From the NCBI GenBank assembly GCA_963930775.1, contig OZ005701.1, positions 4,471,669 through 4,535,668 of the forward strand: 64,000 nucleotides of DNA, written 5' to 3'. Shown piece after piece: positions 21,181 to 31,615 of this stretch (position 1 is its first letter; each line of letters starts with the position of its first letter). The notes below the pieces were generated by a model. That model made no database searches. It had not been told where the DNA came from and saw only the letters and a list, made by a program, of their open reading frames with translations. The translations under genes were made by a program, and so were the position numbers. This stretch comes from Cliona cf. orientalis (taxonomy: Eukaryota; Porifera; Demospongiae; Clionaida; Clionaidae).

Positions 21181-22487
21181 ACCCCGAAGCAATCGGTTTG
21201 TCTGTCAGCACAAATTTGGTCAATAAAGTAATAGTGTAAAAACACCTTCTGTCTCGTTCCGCTACCGAGGTTTGCAAATCGGTCGAGAAGAATTATAGCA
21301 TGCGCAGAACACGCGATATTAAGTTCGTTGTTCAAACATAGATCGAAATTTGTGAAACAGACAAGCGTTGCAAGATAAAGGCTCTTGGCACTTTCGAACA
21401 ACGAACTCAATACCGTATACCGCGTGTTCTGCGCACAACCATAGATAATAGAGAGGGGAGGAGGGATTGGAAACGCGTGTACAAAGTATGGGGATGCGAC
21501 GGCGCATGCTCGCCACGGCACGCCCCCTTCGCGATGATAATACAGACAGTACACTACAGTACAACTAGGGCCTTATATGGCATCATGTGGCCTTATAGCT
21601 AGACTAAACCTAGATCTATGGCTAAACCAAGCGTGGGGAGAAATTGAAACGCGATTTTGAACTCTCTTTTTTATGTTTTACCTCGTATAAACTTGGAGGA
21701 ATTTTCTTTCGCTATCGGCGAGAGAACTCGAAGTGGGAGCGATTGGGCAGTGTCTATGGATGTCTACCATGTGCTTTAGAAGCATCCGCGAGCTTTCTGG
21801 GGATCGCACTCGGGTATGCTAGCTTTATTAATAGCACGAGTCATGCTCAGATTGAACTTACCTGAGCTTGTTTGGCCCTTGTTGCGCTTGCTTTATAAAG
21901 AAGCACTACACTTCAGGTCATCGTTAGCACTCGTTGGATCCATCGAGGCGTTTAACGAAGGCCTACACCTCTCGCAGGTCCCAGGAAAATTCCACAAGGC
22001 CGAACGGCAGCCCACCTATAAGTCTATTTAGGAAAGTCGTCTGATTCTTGCTTCTTTTGACTTCAGGACGTCGGGCGACTCGGCTACAGTGCACAAAGAC
22101 TCTCTCTCAGGCAAAAAAAAATACAGCCTTTGCGGTGTAACGAAATTGTGCGACTCGCACGATCGAACTTTTGATAGAGTCACGTGACGGTGTCAAGCAT
22201 GCGCCCATATCGCTATAGTACTGTACAACGTTTCCAATCCCTCCTCCCCCTCTATTATCTATGGCACAACCAATCTGCAATCCTCGAGTCCTACAATATC
22301 GGACACGCCCACCTAGTACCAATTGCGCATGCTCGAGCATCTGGAGTCTACTGCGCATGCTCGAACTTCTCTATAGCATGCTAAATTAATGATCGAAAAA
22401 GTTTGAGTAGCAAGAGATTAAACTTCAAAGAATAGAGGTCTCCAATGGCACGTGGGGTATGACATTGTGCTCTATGAGCTGTAGTTC
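21181..22487 (+). mobile_element. ACCCC-headed element split by a later insertion
   Basis: The head ACCCCGAAGCAATCGGTTTG begins at 21181 and the tail GGGGTATGACATTGTGC plus GAGCTGTAGTT ends near 22487. Removing the CATAGAT-ended insert (21440-22263 with one copy of its target duplication) leaves about 480 bp, comparable with the other family members. A hairpin with GCAGAACACGCG arms lies just left of the insertion point. Confidence 0.6.
21440..22263. mobile_element. CATAGAT-ended DNA element, 824 bp
   Basis: The ends CATAGATAATAGAG and, inverted, the same motif extend into AGGAGGGATTGGAAACG on both sides (about 35 bp with few mismatches). The flanks are identical 7-bp duplications, GCACAAC at 21433-21439 and 22264-22270. 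It is nested in an ACCCC-headed element. The interior is GC-moderate with no transposase frame. Confidence 0.8.
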
Positions 22488-23139
22488 TCTGTAGCTATAT
22501 ATACACATCATTGTTTGTACAATTGAATATCATTGTTTTTAGCACTAACTCAGGGTGGTGATAATAAAATTTAATGTTCATAATTGAAGGGCTCAGAACC
22601 AGAGTGGCCTAACCCACAAATGTTGAGTTAGCCCCCTTAATCTTGAAAACATGTTTAAAATGCATTTCATGAGCAACTGAAAATTTACAATTTTGAAAAT
22701 TTGAGTGATTTGGTAGAGTAGGGTGTTTGGTTTTTAGTCCATTTTTGAACTTTTTAGACAATTTCCTGCATTCAATTTGGGTTTAGGCCACTCTGGTTCT
22801 CGACCCTTCAATTATGTTTGTAGTTTGGTTTCAATTCTGTATTAAGATACATTACATAATAAGTAATATCTAGATAATAGTCTACTTATCATGTAATAAT
22901 AATATTATTAGACTTGAGGAGCTCCCACTATACAGAGTATTAGCCAACACTTACACTATGACACATGCAACATTTTCAATAACACTGAAGACATTCATTT
23001 CCATAAACAGTCACAAGTATAAAAATACATGACACTGTCACATTATCATAATTATTGAATTTCAGTATCTTTCCACTACTGTTGCAATACTTAGTAGTTC
23101 TTTTGCAAACTAGTGATATTTGGCATTGTAGATTAACCT

Positions 23140-25236
23140 ATGATGTTTAATAAGCTAGTTAATATTCTTGTGCTGTATGCAGTTTTTCAGATTAGTGCCT
23201 GTTCAAACTGTGCAGTAAAGCTCATTATCATCACTCCAAATCACCACACTGGTACACCATCAGCTAGCTGGGAACGAGGAGAAGAGATCCTTCCACAAGT
23301 TGAGGATGCTGTCAAAAGTATTAATGACTGTGAACATATCCTACCAAATTGCAAATTAACAATAGCCACAAGCAGTGAGCAGTGTGATAGAGAAACTTTT
23401 CTTGATTCAGAAAATGTGATAAACTTGTACAGACATCCAAATCTAGCGGTAGTGAAACAATTTTGCTCCAATGCTGTTGAAGTTGCTGTGGGACCTATCC
23501 AAAAAAGTAAAATTGCATCATTTTTACCACAGTATACTCATGACAATGACTTGATAGGTGCACTACTGACTCTGTTTAAACGAATGGGTTGGAAGCGTAT
23601 TGGAATAGTCACAGAACTCTCTGAAACCTTTTTCTTACACATAGCCGAAGCACTTTACAAGAGATTGATGAATACCACAGCTGTTCTCTTTACTCAGTTA
23701 AGCCACCGTGAATCTTTCAATATTGACCACCAACCAAAGGTAATGCTTATTAGTGTCAGTGCATCAAAAGTGATAGAATTGCTTTGTCAAGGATATGAGA
23801 ATGCTCAGCAATGGCCAAAGCACATCTGGATCCTTCATAGCTATTGGCTAGAGAACATTATGAGGAACAGTAAACAATCAAAATGCAATTTACAAAATGC
23901 TATGGAGGGAATATTGCTAGTACGACATAAATTAATTGCGGAACCTGGTGATGTTTCACTATCGTCAGGGTATTCCTATACAGCATATCAGCATCAGCAC
24001 CAAATGGAATTTTCGGAGTGTAATAATGCTGACCTAAAACTAAATCCCTTCGCAGATGTATTGTACAAGGCTGTATGGACTGCAGCTTTAGCTTTAAACA
24101 ACAGTGTAGATAATAATACTGAAGATAAGTCACAAATTTCATTTCACACCAGAATACCCCTTAGTTTTGGCAGTGCACCAGGACATTGTCAATCAAAGCT
24201 CAATGTAAGTCACTCTGAGTCTACATCATCAGTTATAGAAATGATCCAAGTAAAACGCTGCAGAGAAACTCTAGTGGGGATATACACAAGGAAGGTGATG
24301 TTTATAAACACCACATTTATCAATGAATCGAGATCAGTTTCTGATGTGTTGCCGATTCATGTCATAGGAGGGTCCACTGCATACACAGTGGGACTCGCAT
24401 TTGAAATTGTGGTGAGTGCTCTAATAGTGACCTGCTTTCTGTTCTTGTACATTGTTTACAGAAACGAACCAGAGATTAAATCAACTAGTCTATCCCTCAG
24501 CTTGTTCATGTTTTTTGGATGTTACCTTACTCTGGTTTACTTGATACTGCTATTAATCTCTGATCAACCAAACGATACTGTAGATTTATCATTTTATACC
24601 CAGTTGTGCACTCTACTGCAGTGGACATCAGGCCTTGGTATACCTGTCCCAATGATAGTAGCAACACTACTAATAAAGTTAATACGCATATACTACATCT
24701 TCAACAAGTTTGCAACTACTGGTCCAGCGCCAGTTGGTAAACAGTGGTCAGATATGTTTCTCGCTTTACTTGTGTTAGTAACAATTTCACCAAATTTACT
24801 AATTCTCATAATCTGGACAGCATCTGACACCTATACTATCAAACTTCACTACTCTATGCAAAACCAAGAGTATATTGAAGTGGATAAGCAATGTGACAGT
24901 GACCACCTCTTAATTTGGATAGCCTGCTGGATAGTATATCTAATGCTGCTATTGATAGCATTGGTGGTTATGGCTTTCAAAACGAGAAAGGTTCGGCTTA
25001 GACACTACAAAGACACAAAGAAGGTGAATGCATTTATCTTTATTCTCAACTTAAATATTTTCTTCACAGTGTCATATTGGGCTCTGCTACGATTTATTAC
25101 CAAGCGACATGTCTCGGGCATCATATCACATATTGGACACTCTGCATTGGTGATATTTTGCCAAGCTTTACTGTTTGCCCCAAAAGTATTTCCACCACTG
25201 TGGCGAAGTCTGTCCAAAAAAAAGTATACATTATAA
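23140..25236 (+). CDS. GABA-B-like family C GPCR, single exon
   Basis: 698 aa without introns. Residues 1-21 form a signal peptide. About 25-400 form a periplasmic-binding-like (Venus flytrap) ectodomain of the ANF-receptor type, with N-glycosylation sites such as NNS, NVS and NTT near 320-391. The 7TM_3 domain follows: TM1 about 413-440, TM2 450-473, TM3 489-512, TM4 539-561, TM5 588-613, TM6 629-652 and TM7 661-684. PEIKSTS after TM1 and RIYYIFN at the end of TM3 are GABA-B-type signatures. C490 and C585 are placed to form the conserved extracellular disulfide. The tail is only about 14 residues, without the coiled coil of vertebrate GABA-B subunits. The ligand is unknown; sponges are known for large families of such receptors. 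It is isolated, with no co-directional neighbour within 8 kb upstream. Confidence 0.9.
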   Translation: MMFNKLVNILVLYAVFQISACSNCAVKLIIITPNHHTGTPSASWERGEEILPQVEDAVKSINDCEHILPNCKLTIATSSEQCDRETFLDSENVINLYRHPNLAVVKQFCSNAVEVAVGPIQKSKIASFLPQYTHDNDLIGALLTLFKRMGWKRIGIVTELSETFFLHIAEALYKRLMNTTAVLFTQLSHRESFNIDHQPKVMLISVSASKVIELLCQGYENAQQWPKHIWILHSYWLENIMRNSKQSKCNLQNAMEGILLVRHKLIAEPGDVSLSSGYSYTAYQHQHQMEFSECNNADLKLNPFADVLYKAVWTAALALNNSVDNNTEDKSQISFHTRIPLSFGSAPGHCQSKLNVSHSESTSSVIEMIQVKRCRETLVGIYTRKVMFINTTFINESRSVSDVLPIHVIGGSTAYTVGLAFEIVVSALIVTCFLFLYIVYRNEPEIKSTSLSLSLFMFFGCYLTLVYLILLLISDQPNDTVDLSFYTQLCTLLQWTSGLGIPVPMIVATLLIKLIRIYYIFNKFATTGPAPVGKQWSDMFLALLVLVTISPNLLILIIWTASDTYTIKLHYSMQNQEYIEVDKQCDSDHLLIWIACWIVYLMLLLIALVVMAFKTRKVRLRHYKDTKKVNAFIFILNLNIFFTVSYWALLRFITKRHVSGIISHIGHSALVIFCQALLFAPKVFPPLWRSLSKKKYTL

Positions 25237-26391
25237 CAATCAGTACTTAGTGAAGACTAACAGCGTGCTAATAGAAGAATGGTCTAGAACTCTGAGATTT
25301 AGTTCCAACTGTGTACAGTGTGTGTGTGTGCAATAATTTCCTATAAGTTAAACCATAATGTCATCATTTATAATGTCAAGTAAGATGCCTCGCAACATGT
25401 CAAGAATCATGAGCATAGGGGGTAGAATGATAGAAGTAAAGAGCCAGCTCCGTGCACTCTGGCGTTTAGTGGGAATCACAGAGGAGCCAGAGTATAATAA
25501 TATAATATTATAGCTCCAATCAGACTTATGAACTGTTGGATTGTAAACTCAATAGACTGCATGACCAATAAGAATGTCTACATAATATTATTAATTAAAA
25601 TTAGTTAGTGTACATGTTACAGAATATCATGTACCACAAAAGTTGGGGCATGCTGTATGCCCGGGAAAATGGTTCTAAAGAATGTATAGGTATCTCTACG
25701 TGCAAAGAACCCTGGACAGTTTAACTGTTGTCTCCAGCACTGAATGAAAGAGGTAGCTAAGAGTTAAACACAAAATGCCAGAATTTTCCAAGATGAATAA
25801 GAGTTCAGTGAACTTCAACAGGTTGTAAAAATTTAACCGTTTGAGTAAAACTCATGTTTTTGTAGTCATCTTAGAGAGAATTTAGTGCTCTTTTGTGCTA
25901 TCTGCTGTATGCTGTTATAAAGCATTAATGCGCCTAGAGCTTGTTTTGAACAGAGTCTAGTCTTGCACCAGATAATGGACACAATTATTATTCCTTAGAG
26001 TAGTTTTGTGATGGCAAGCTGCTGCAGAAGAGACAAAACTGGTCTGTATGTAGTACACATGAGTAGGATTGATTATGGACGAACAAAATAACAGATACTG
26101 GAGACAGTTAAATCCATAATTGTTAAGATGGTCATCCCAACACATTTAATGGTGGAAAACTCGGACGAGACTATATCCAGAACTCTCTCTTAGGAAAGCA
26201 ACTTGCTAGATTAATTCTTTTGTATAATTTTGCTATGGTTGCTGTTTAATAGACCAGTGCAGTGTTATTTTTCAAAAAAAGTGTACTAAATGCATATTAT
26301 TGTGTTTTAATAATGTATCCAACAACTGGACTTGCTGTCCAGTCAATTGGCAACATGCGTAGCGGTACGAAAAGTGATCCCTTTATCCAAT

Positions 26392-26415
26392 CATAGATTA
26401 TATATATAATCTATG
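26392..26415. mobile_element. 24-bp CATAGAT palindrome with 7-bp flank repeat
   Basis: A perfect 24-bp palindrome whose halves are CATAGATTATAT and its complement. The flanks are ATCCAAT (26385-26391) and GTCCAAT (26416-26422), a 7-bp duplication with one mismatch. It looks like the smallest member of the CATAGAT-ended family, reduced to two abutting ends. Confidence 0.55.
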
Positions 26416-26599
26416 GTCCAATAAATGGTCCATTTCCTGCAAGATTGTTATTGCACATTGTTTAAGGTCCCTAGAATGTGGAGCCCGAACAGGTTTGTGT
26501 TTGGTTGACAACGTTGGCCAGAATAGACATTTGACCCTTTACCTTAGTAGTACAGCAATTATCCTTGGAGCTCTCATAAATACCGTGGATCCTATTGGC

Positions 26600-27185
26600 C
26601 AAAATTTACGGTCATTTAGATCTTTACGTAAAAGTAGGAAAAATGCCATGATTCTATCATGGGAAGATTTTACGTGACTTCTCCCTTGGGTTAATCATGG
26701 GGAAATTTTACGTGACTTCTGCCATGATCTAATCATGGGAGGATTTTACATCACATGTAAAGTATTCCCAGTGTTTACATTCGTTACTTTATATGGGAAG
26801 ATTTTACGTAAGGTTAAAGTTCTTACGTAAAATCTTCCCATGTAATACTGATTTACCAACACAATAATCAGGGGGCGATTTATGTGTGACCTCTGACCTC
26901 ACGTAAAATCTTCCCATGTAATACTGACTTACCAACACAATAATCAGGGGGCGATTTATGTGTGACCTCTGACCTCACGTAAAATCTCCCCAGATATATA
27001 CAATGTTAGTATAGGTATGTGGGCTGGTAATACTGCAACAACACACTGCTCATACAGATAGACTTTAACCTCACGTAAAACCTTCCCAGATATAAACAGT
27101 GAATGTATTGTGGGAGGACATTAATGCCAGCAAAAGATATGTGCTGTAAGTCAGCCATATGTAGGCTGACCTTTGACCCCAGGAT
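26600..27185 (+). repeat. Left inverted arm with 8 TGGGAAGATTTTACGT motifs
   Basis: Copies of TGGGAAGATTTTACGTRAG start near 26660, 26698, 26736 and 26794. Inverted copies (CACGTAAAATCTTCCCA) start near 26822, 26900, 26976 and 27072. A ~75-bp block ending AATCAGGGGGCGATTTATG is tandemly duplicated here and single in the right arm. The arm is the reverse complement of 30740-31235. Confidence 0.8.
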
Positions 27186-27902
27186 TCCCGGCCTTTAGGA
27201 AGACATACACACCATAAACTCATCGGGCACATTGACGTTAATTTCAAGTTTGCAAACACAACAATGATTTGACTTGTGGCAGCCAAATAAATTAATGATT
27301 GAATAGATATAATATATTATACCTGAGTCAGCATCTAGCTACTTGTTGCGGCATCAGAGGGAAGGGATTTGTATAAGTAGCTAGCTACGAGGTGTTCTAG
27401 CTTTGTCCCATGGGAATGAACAAGGGTGGACCGGAGTCAGGTGCTGATCTGGGGTGGGGGGGGGGGGGGGGGGGGGGATGGGGTGGCTAGCCACCCCCCC
27501 TTCACAAGTTCTTTTATGCAATGTAGTAGCTAGGAGATGTCCATGGCATTATTAACCAGCCACCCCCTTAGCACTGGTTTACTATGGGCAGCCACCCCAT
27601 CAGCCACCTTCCATGCAAATTTTCTGGATCAGCGCCTGGGAGTTGATCTTGTTGAAACGATCAACGATGGTACTCATCTTTAATAATCAATTGTTTAACC
27701 AGCTCAGCAAATCAAAGTCACTGAAGTTCATATTAAATTTTACTGCCCAAATAGGATACAAAATACAATGTAGATATACTTATACTATGATAAGATATTT
27801 ACTTAATTTTAAACCAATGGTAAAAAGTTCTTCAGAACATGAGCATGCAAATAGTGTCAAATAGAGAGTCAATATCCATAATATTGAGATCGGTGTGCTG
27901 GG

Positions 27903-28779
27903 TTAAAAAGTGATTGTTAAGTGTGTGGTCAGATGGAATAGTTTTATTGCATAAGTCCACAGGACATTTTCTGTCGGCAAACACAGTTTACATAGCAGCT
28001 TGAGGATGGAAAGTGAGGCCAAGGTGCCTGTGGGACCGCGGTCCAGTGCCTCGTCCCAGACCTTCAGCCAGCCAACAGCCATAGCAACTCGAGTGACTAG
28101 TGTCTGAGATGGATGATTCAGAGCCTGTTTCAGTTGGTAGGAGTGATCTACTTTGATGATTCGCTTTTTCAGACCCTTAAGAGATGCAGCTGAGTTTGAC
28201 AATACTTCGCTGGTGAAGTTTGTGGAATAGGGTAGCTTAACAAGGTCTAGTGCCTCTACATCAGAGTAGCTTAGAGTCTTGAACACCTCTTCCCTCAATG
28301 TGTCAGTATTTGAATCTCCAGAGCAGGCTTGAAACAAGAAGCACAGCTTTGCACAGAGACATGGCGGCATCTCATAGATGGCCAATCCAGAGTTATCAAG
28401 GAGACAGCAAGGTGATGTTTAGGTGCCAAAACTCAGATCCATACATCAAAACAGGCATTACACAGGATTCAATGAGACTTCTAAATGAAAGTGGATTCAG
28501 TTGGGCCTGAAAGGAGCCCAGCTGACCATGTGCAAAGAAGGCCACACGAGCTTTGCTGATGCATTCCTCTATGCTCTTGTGACTAGAGCCGCTAGAACTC
28601 CACCACACCCCCAGACATTTCACTGAGTTCTCAACTGGAAGGCCTGCCAGGGTGCTCATACTTGGATAATCTCTTGTCCCAGTGATGACAATGCCACACT
28701 TTTCCAGACCGAGTTGGAGGCCAATATTGATAGATTTACTGCGCACGCGCACTTGGCTATAGCATAGCCCTACATGCAT
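27903..28779 (-). pseudogene. Dead LINE fragment (reverse transcriptase C-terminus)
   Basis: Two overlapping minus-strand frames (28779-28396 and 28385-27903) are separated by a frameshift near 28390. The first reads like the thumb end of a non-LTR reverse transcriptase: GLQLGLEKCGIVITG, VKCLGVWW, then PVLMYGSEFW. The second continues with the post-RT region (VAMAVGWLKVWDEAL, ending in a CKLC knuckle-like motif). The catalytic palm and the endonuclease are absent, so this is an inactive 5'-truncated copy. The clade cannot be set from this fragment. Confidence 0.75.
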
Positions 28780-28857
28780 CTACAACGGTGCATCTCTGCA
28801 TTGATCAGCCCCACCCTCATCAGCCTGAATATTCAGAAATCTGATTGGTTGGTTGGT

Positions 28858-29600
28858 TTAAGGTACCATTAAATTGTGTGGGCGTGAGGTGGGGGATATG
28901 ACACCTAAACCACATCAAAGTCATTAGTGAGGTGCATGTTGTGTAACCACGCCCTTTTAATTGCACAGGTCTCAGGGGTGTGGCTGCTAGAGCCGGAAGT
29001 GTTCATTTAATATCCTCCATGGACCGGAAGCCGAGCCGGAAGGGAGGGGCCAGGCCACGCCCAAAACAGCCCCACCCTGTTCCCCAAGGACCACCATTCT
29101 CAATCAAGTGCCTACTAACCACCGGATGTCCACCGGAAGCCCACAATCAATCCCAATTAAAACACACAGCTTCCTCAAGGCCAAAACACACACAAACACT
29201 TGGAGGCCGTTCTGCCACACCGCCCACACAAGAGCTCACCTCACTTCCTGTGTGGGCGGAGTAACAACACGTCATCGCAACCACATCCGCTTAAAACCAT
29301 CGTCAGCTTCCGTACGGCCGTACAGGCCCCTCGATCGCACCGCCGTACAGTGCCTCATTAGCAGACATGGCCTCACCTTTGACCTCATGCCACGCCCCCA
29401 AAGCCTCCTGGACGGGTTCAAAGGTCACCAACGCATCCGGGACACGCCCACCTATCGCCGCAGCCAAGTCCCCGGCCCCGATGTCCAAGCACTGGCCTGT
29501 GAAGCCACGCCCAATCTGAAGCAATAAAACCTGCATTAACGCACACGCACACTCTCCACACAGTGCCAGGAACACGCCCACATGCTTAATTAGGCCTAAT

Positions 29601-29632
<32 letters not shown>

Positions 29633-29880
29633 GTCGTTGCGGTTAATAGTTAAGCAAGAATGCTTTGATCTTGCTTTGATGTGGGCAATTACCGGCCTTT
29701 TCTTCAGGGGCCACTTCCGGTCGCTAATTACACGCGCATAATCATCCCTGGCCGATTCTGGACACGCCCACCTTCGACCAAAAGCACTCGTATGGCCTCT
29801 TCGGCCACGCCCCTTCACGATTCGCTAATTGAATTAGCCATTCCTGACGCTCACGCCCACGCAATTAAATGGTACCTTAA
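28858..29880. mobile_element. TTAA-flanked non-autonomous transposon, ~1 kb
   Basis: TTAA at 28858-28861 and 29877-29880 bound inverted termini beginning GGTACCATTAAATTG and, inverted, GGTACCATTTAATTG. Both continue into GTGGGCGTGAG; about 25 of 27 positions match. TTAA target sites are typical of piggyBac-like elements (Kolobok also uses TTAA). The interior is rich in GCCACGCCC and has a poly-T run at about 29607-29632. The long open frames at 28980-29581 are low-complexity and lack a transposase DDD core. Confidence 0.75.
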
Positions 29881-30019
29881 GCGGGCACAGGATTCATGCT
29901 GCAACAGTAAGGTTGCAGGTCATCACTGCATACTGTATATGGCTACAAGCTTGATAGCTATAATAATAATAATATTATTATTGTTATGTCAGTAACATTA
30001 TTCTTATGCAAAATCTTCC

Positions 30020-30696
30020 TACCGTATAGCGGGAAATTTTCGAGGGTAGCAATTTTCGCGGATGTGGGGTTTTGAACTTTTTCGCGTTTTATTTTTCGAG
30101 GATCAGCCCTGAGACAAAGCCACACCCCCAAATTGGATGCAATAAAAACCACGCCCCTCTTCTTTCACACGTGCGTGGAAATCATAGCAGATAGTGTTAA
30201 ATACGAGCTAACTATGTCTGAACTACGAAGCTGTGTTGTGGAGGCGATGATCCGTGGCTACCACGGCACGAGTATCAAAGCATTTGGGAGGCTGAAGTTG
30301 GAGAAAATCTGACGTGTATCCGAGAGCCCGGCAACGTCCGTGACCCCTACGCTGTAGCTGTCACAAAACCCGAGTCTTCAACAATAGTTGGACACGTCCC
30401 AAGAAAAATATCAGCTATATGTTCGCTCTTTCTTCGAAAATGGCTTGCTAGCGCTACAAATAGTGCATTTTCTATTCAGCATGCCTTGTGGTTTATATCG
30501 ACCACACCCATTCTACTGCACTGATATCATGTGCTGGTGCACGTGGGACTGCGCATGCTCGAGTGTAGGAACGGGTCGTCAAGTCATACCGTATATGTAT
30601 AGCGGGAAATTTTCGAGGTATAAAATTTCGCGGATTCACCCTGATCCGCGAAAACAGCGAAAATTAATACCCTCGAAAATTTCCCGCTATACGGTA
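30020..30696. mobile_element. MITE with TACCGTATAGCGGGAAATTT ends
   Basis: TACCGTATAGCGGGAAATTT followed by TCGAGG stands at both ends in inverted orientation. A third internal copy (about 30587) suggests a nested or partly duplicated member. Relatives in degenerate form occur at 34741-34922 and 37766-37980. A frame near 30235-30420 fragmentarily resembles a short domain (NVRDPYAVAV-like), but it is not open and I do not call it. Confidence 0.65.
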
Positions 30697-30739
30697 TGTC
30701 TCTATTCCTTCTCTCGACTGCATAAGCATTATTATATAT

Positions 30740-31235
30740 TAGCCTGGGGTCAAAGGTCATCCTACATATGGTTCACTTACAGCACATATCTTTTGCTGGC
30801 ATTAATGTCATTCCACAATACATTCATTGTTTATAATATTATTATCTGGGAAGGTTTTACGTGAGGTTAAAGTCCATCTGTATGAGCAGTGTGTTGTTGC
30901 AGTATTACCAGCCCACATACCTATACATTGTATATATCTGGGGAGATTTTACGTGAGATTAGAGGTCACACATAAATCGCCCCCTGATTATTGTGTTGGT
31001 AAATCAGTATTACATGGGAAGATTTTACGTAAGAACTTTAACCTTACGTAAAATCTTCCCATATAAAGTAACGAATGTAAACACTGGGAATACTTTACAT
31101 GTGACGTAAAATCCTCCCATGATTAAATCATGGCAGAAGTCACGTAAAATCTCCCCATGATTCCCAAGGGAGAAGTCACGTAAAATCTTCCCATGATAGA
31201 ATCATGGCATTTTTCCTACTTTTACGTAAACATCT
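30740..31235 (-). repeat. Right inverted arm with 7 TGGGAAGATTTTACGT motifs
   Basis: It is the reverse complement of 26600-27185. Motif copies start near 30847, 30939, 31015, 31043, 31102, 31141 and 31177. The centre at 31015-31061 is itself a palindrome around AACTTTAAC. Only one of the two tandem sub-blocks of the left arm is present. Confidence 0.8.
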
Positions 31236-31255
31236 GTAGGACCAAAATTTACAAA

Positions 31256-31610
31256 TACCGTATTTACTCCAATACTAGCCGCGGCTACGTATATACTATT
31301 CTACTAGTCGAGGGCGGCTCTTATTCGAGGCGGCTTTATATTAACCTGGAGCGACACCTCCTGATTTTCGAATGTTCGAGATAGATGATCGATAAATAAG
31401 CAGCAGAATCAAGCCAAGGAAATTTTTTGCCATGTTTTTACCTCGAACCAGGGACTATACTGAAAGATAATGTATAGTCCCTGCTCGAACTAACCATAGA
31501 TAATTAAGACTGCGTTACGCAGTCTTAATTATCTATGAACTAACGATCGTTCATGGCTCTGTTCATGGCGTGCGATCGTGACCACGCCCACGTATTTGTG
31601 TTCGCGCATA
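31256..31610. mobile_element. Partial relative of the 2454-2856 MITE
   Basis: It begins TACCGTATTTACTCCAATAC and runs through CGAGGCGGC and GACACCTC blocks that match the 2454-2856 element in reverse. It is interrupted by the 43-bp palindrome at 31495-31537. Confidence 0.55.
31495..31537. mobile_element. 43-bp CATAGAT palindrome with 7-bp target duplication
   Basis: A perfect palindrome starting CATAGATAATTAAGACTGCG and returning through its complement. The flanks are identical: AACTAAC at 31488-31494 and 31538-31544. It has the same end sequence and duplication length as the larger CATAGAT elements, and almost no interior. Confidence 0.75.
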
Positions 31611-31615
31611 CACAT

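Larger units (their letters stand above)
14825..23139. other. 8.3-kb gene-free, repeat-dominated interval
   Basis: It lies between the 5' end of the minus-strand synaptotagmin-like gene and the plus-strand GABA-B-like receptor. It holds inverted SINEs (15114-15600), a TGCTATTA-rich palindromic patch (about 15975-16250), the ~400-bp tandem array (16440-20290), a degenerate copy of the 1123 MITE (20490-20675), and a composite of an ACCCC-headed repeat interrupted by a CATAGAT-ended element (21181-22487). I found no exon with family similarity. Confidence 0.65.
25237..27902. other. Gene-free interval with first inverted arm
   Basis: Between the receptor and the dead LINE. It contains a 24-bp CATAGAT palindrome (26392-26415), the left motif-rich arm (26600-27185) and a poly-G foldback with CAGGYGCTGATC ends (about 27440-27641). 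The stretch 25240-26380 is AT-rich with no clear element or gene. Confidence 0.6.

Noticed and set aside
28980..29581. Long GC-rich open frames inside the TTAA-flanked element
   Set aside because: Overlapping frames on both strands, low complexity from GCCACGCCC repeats and no transposase motif.
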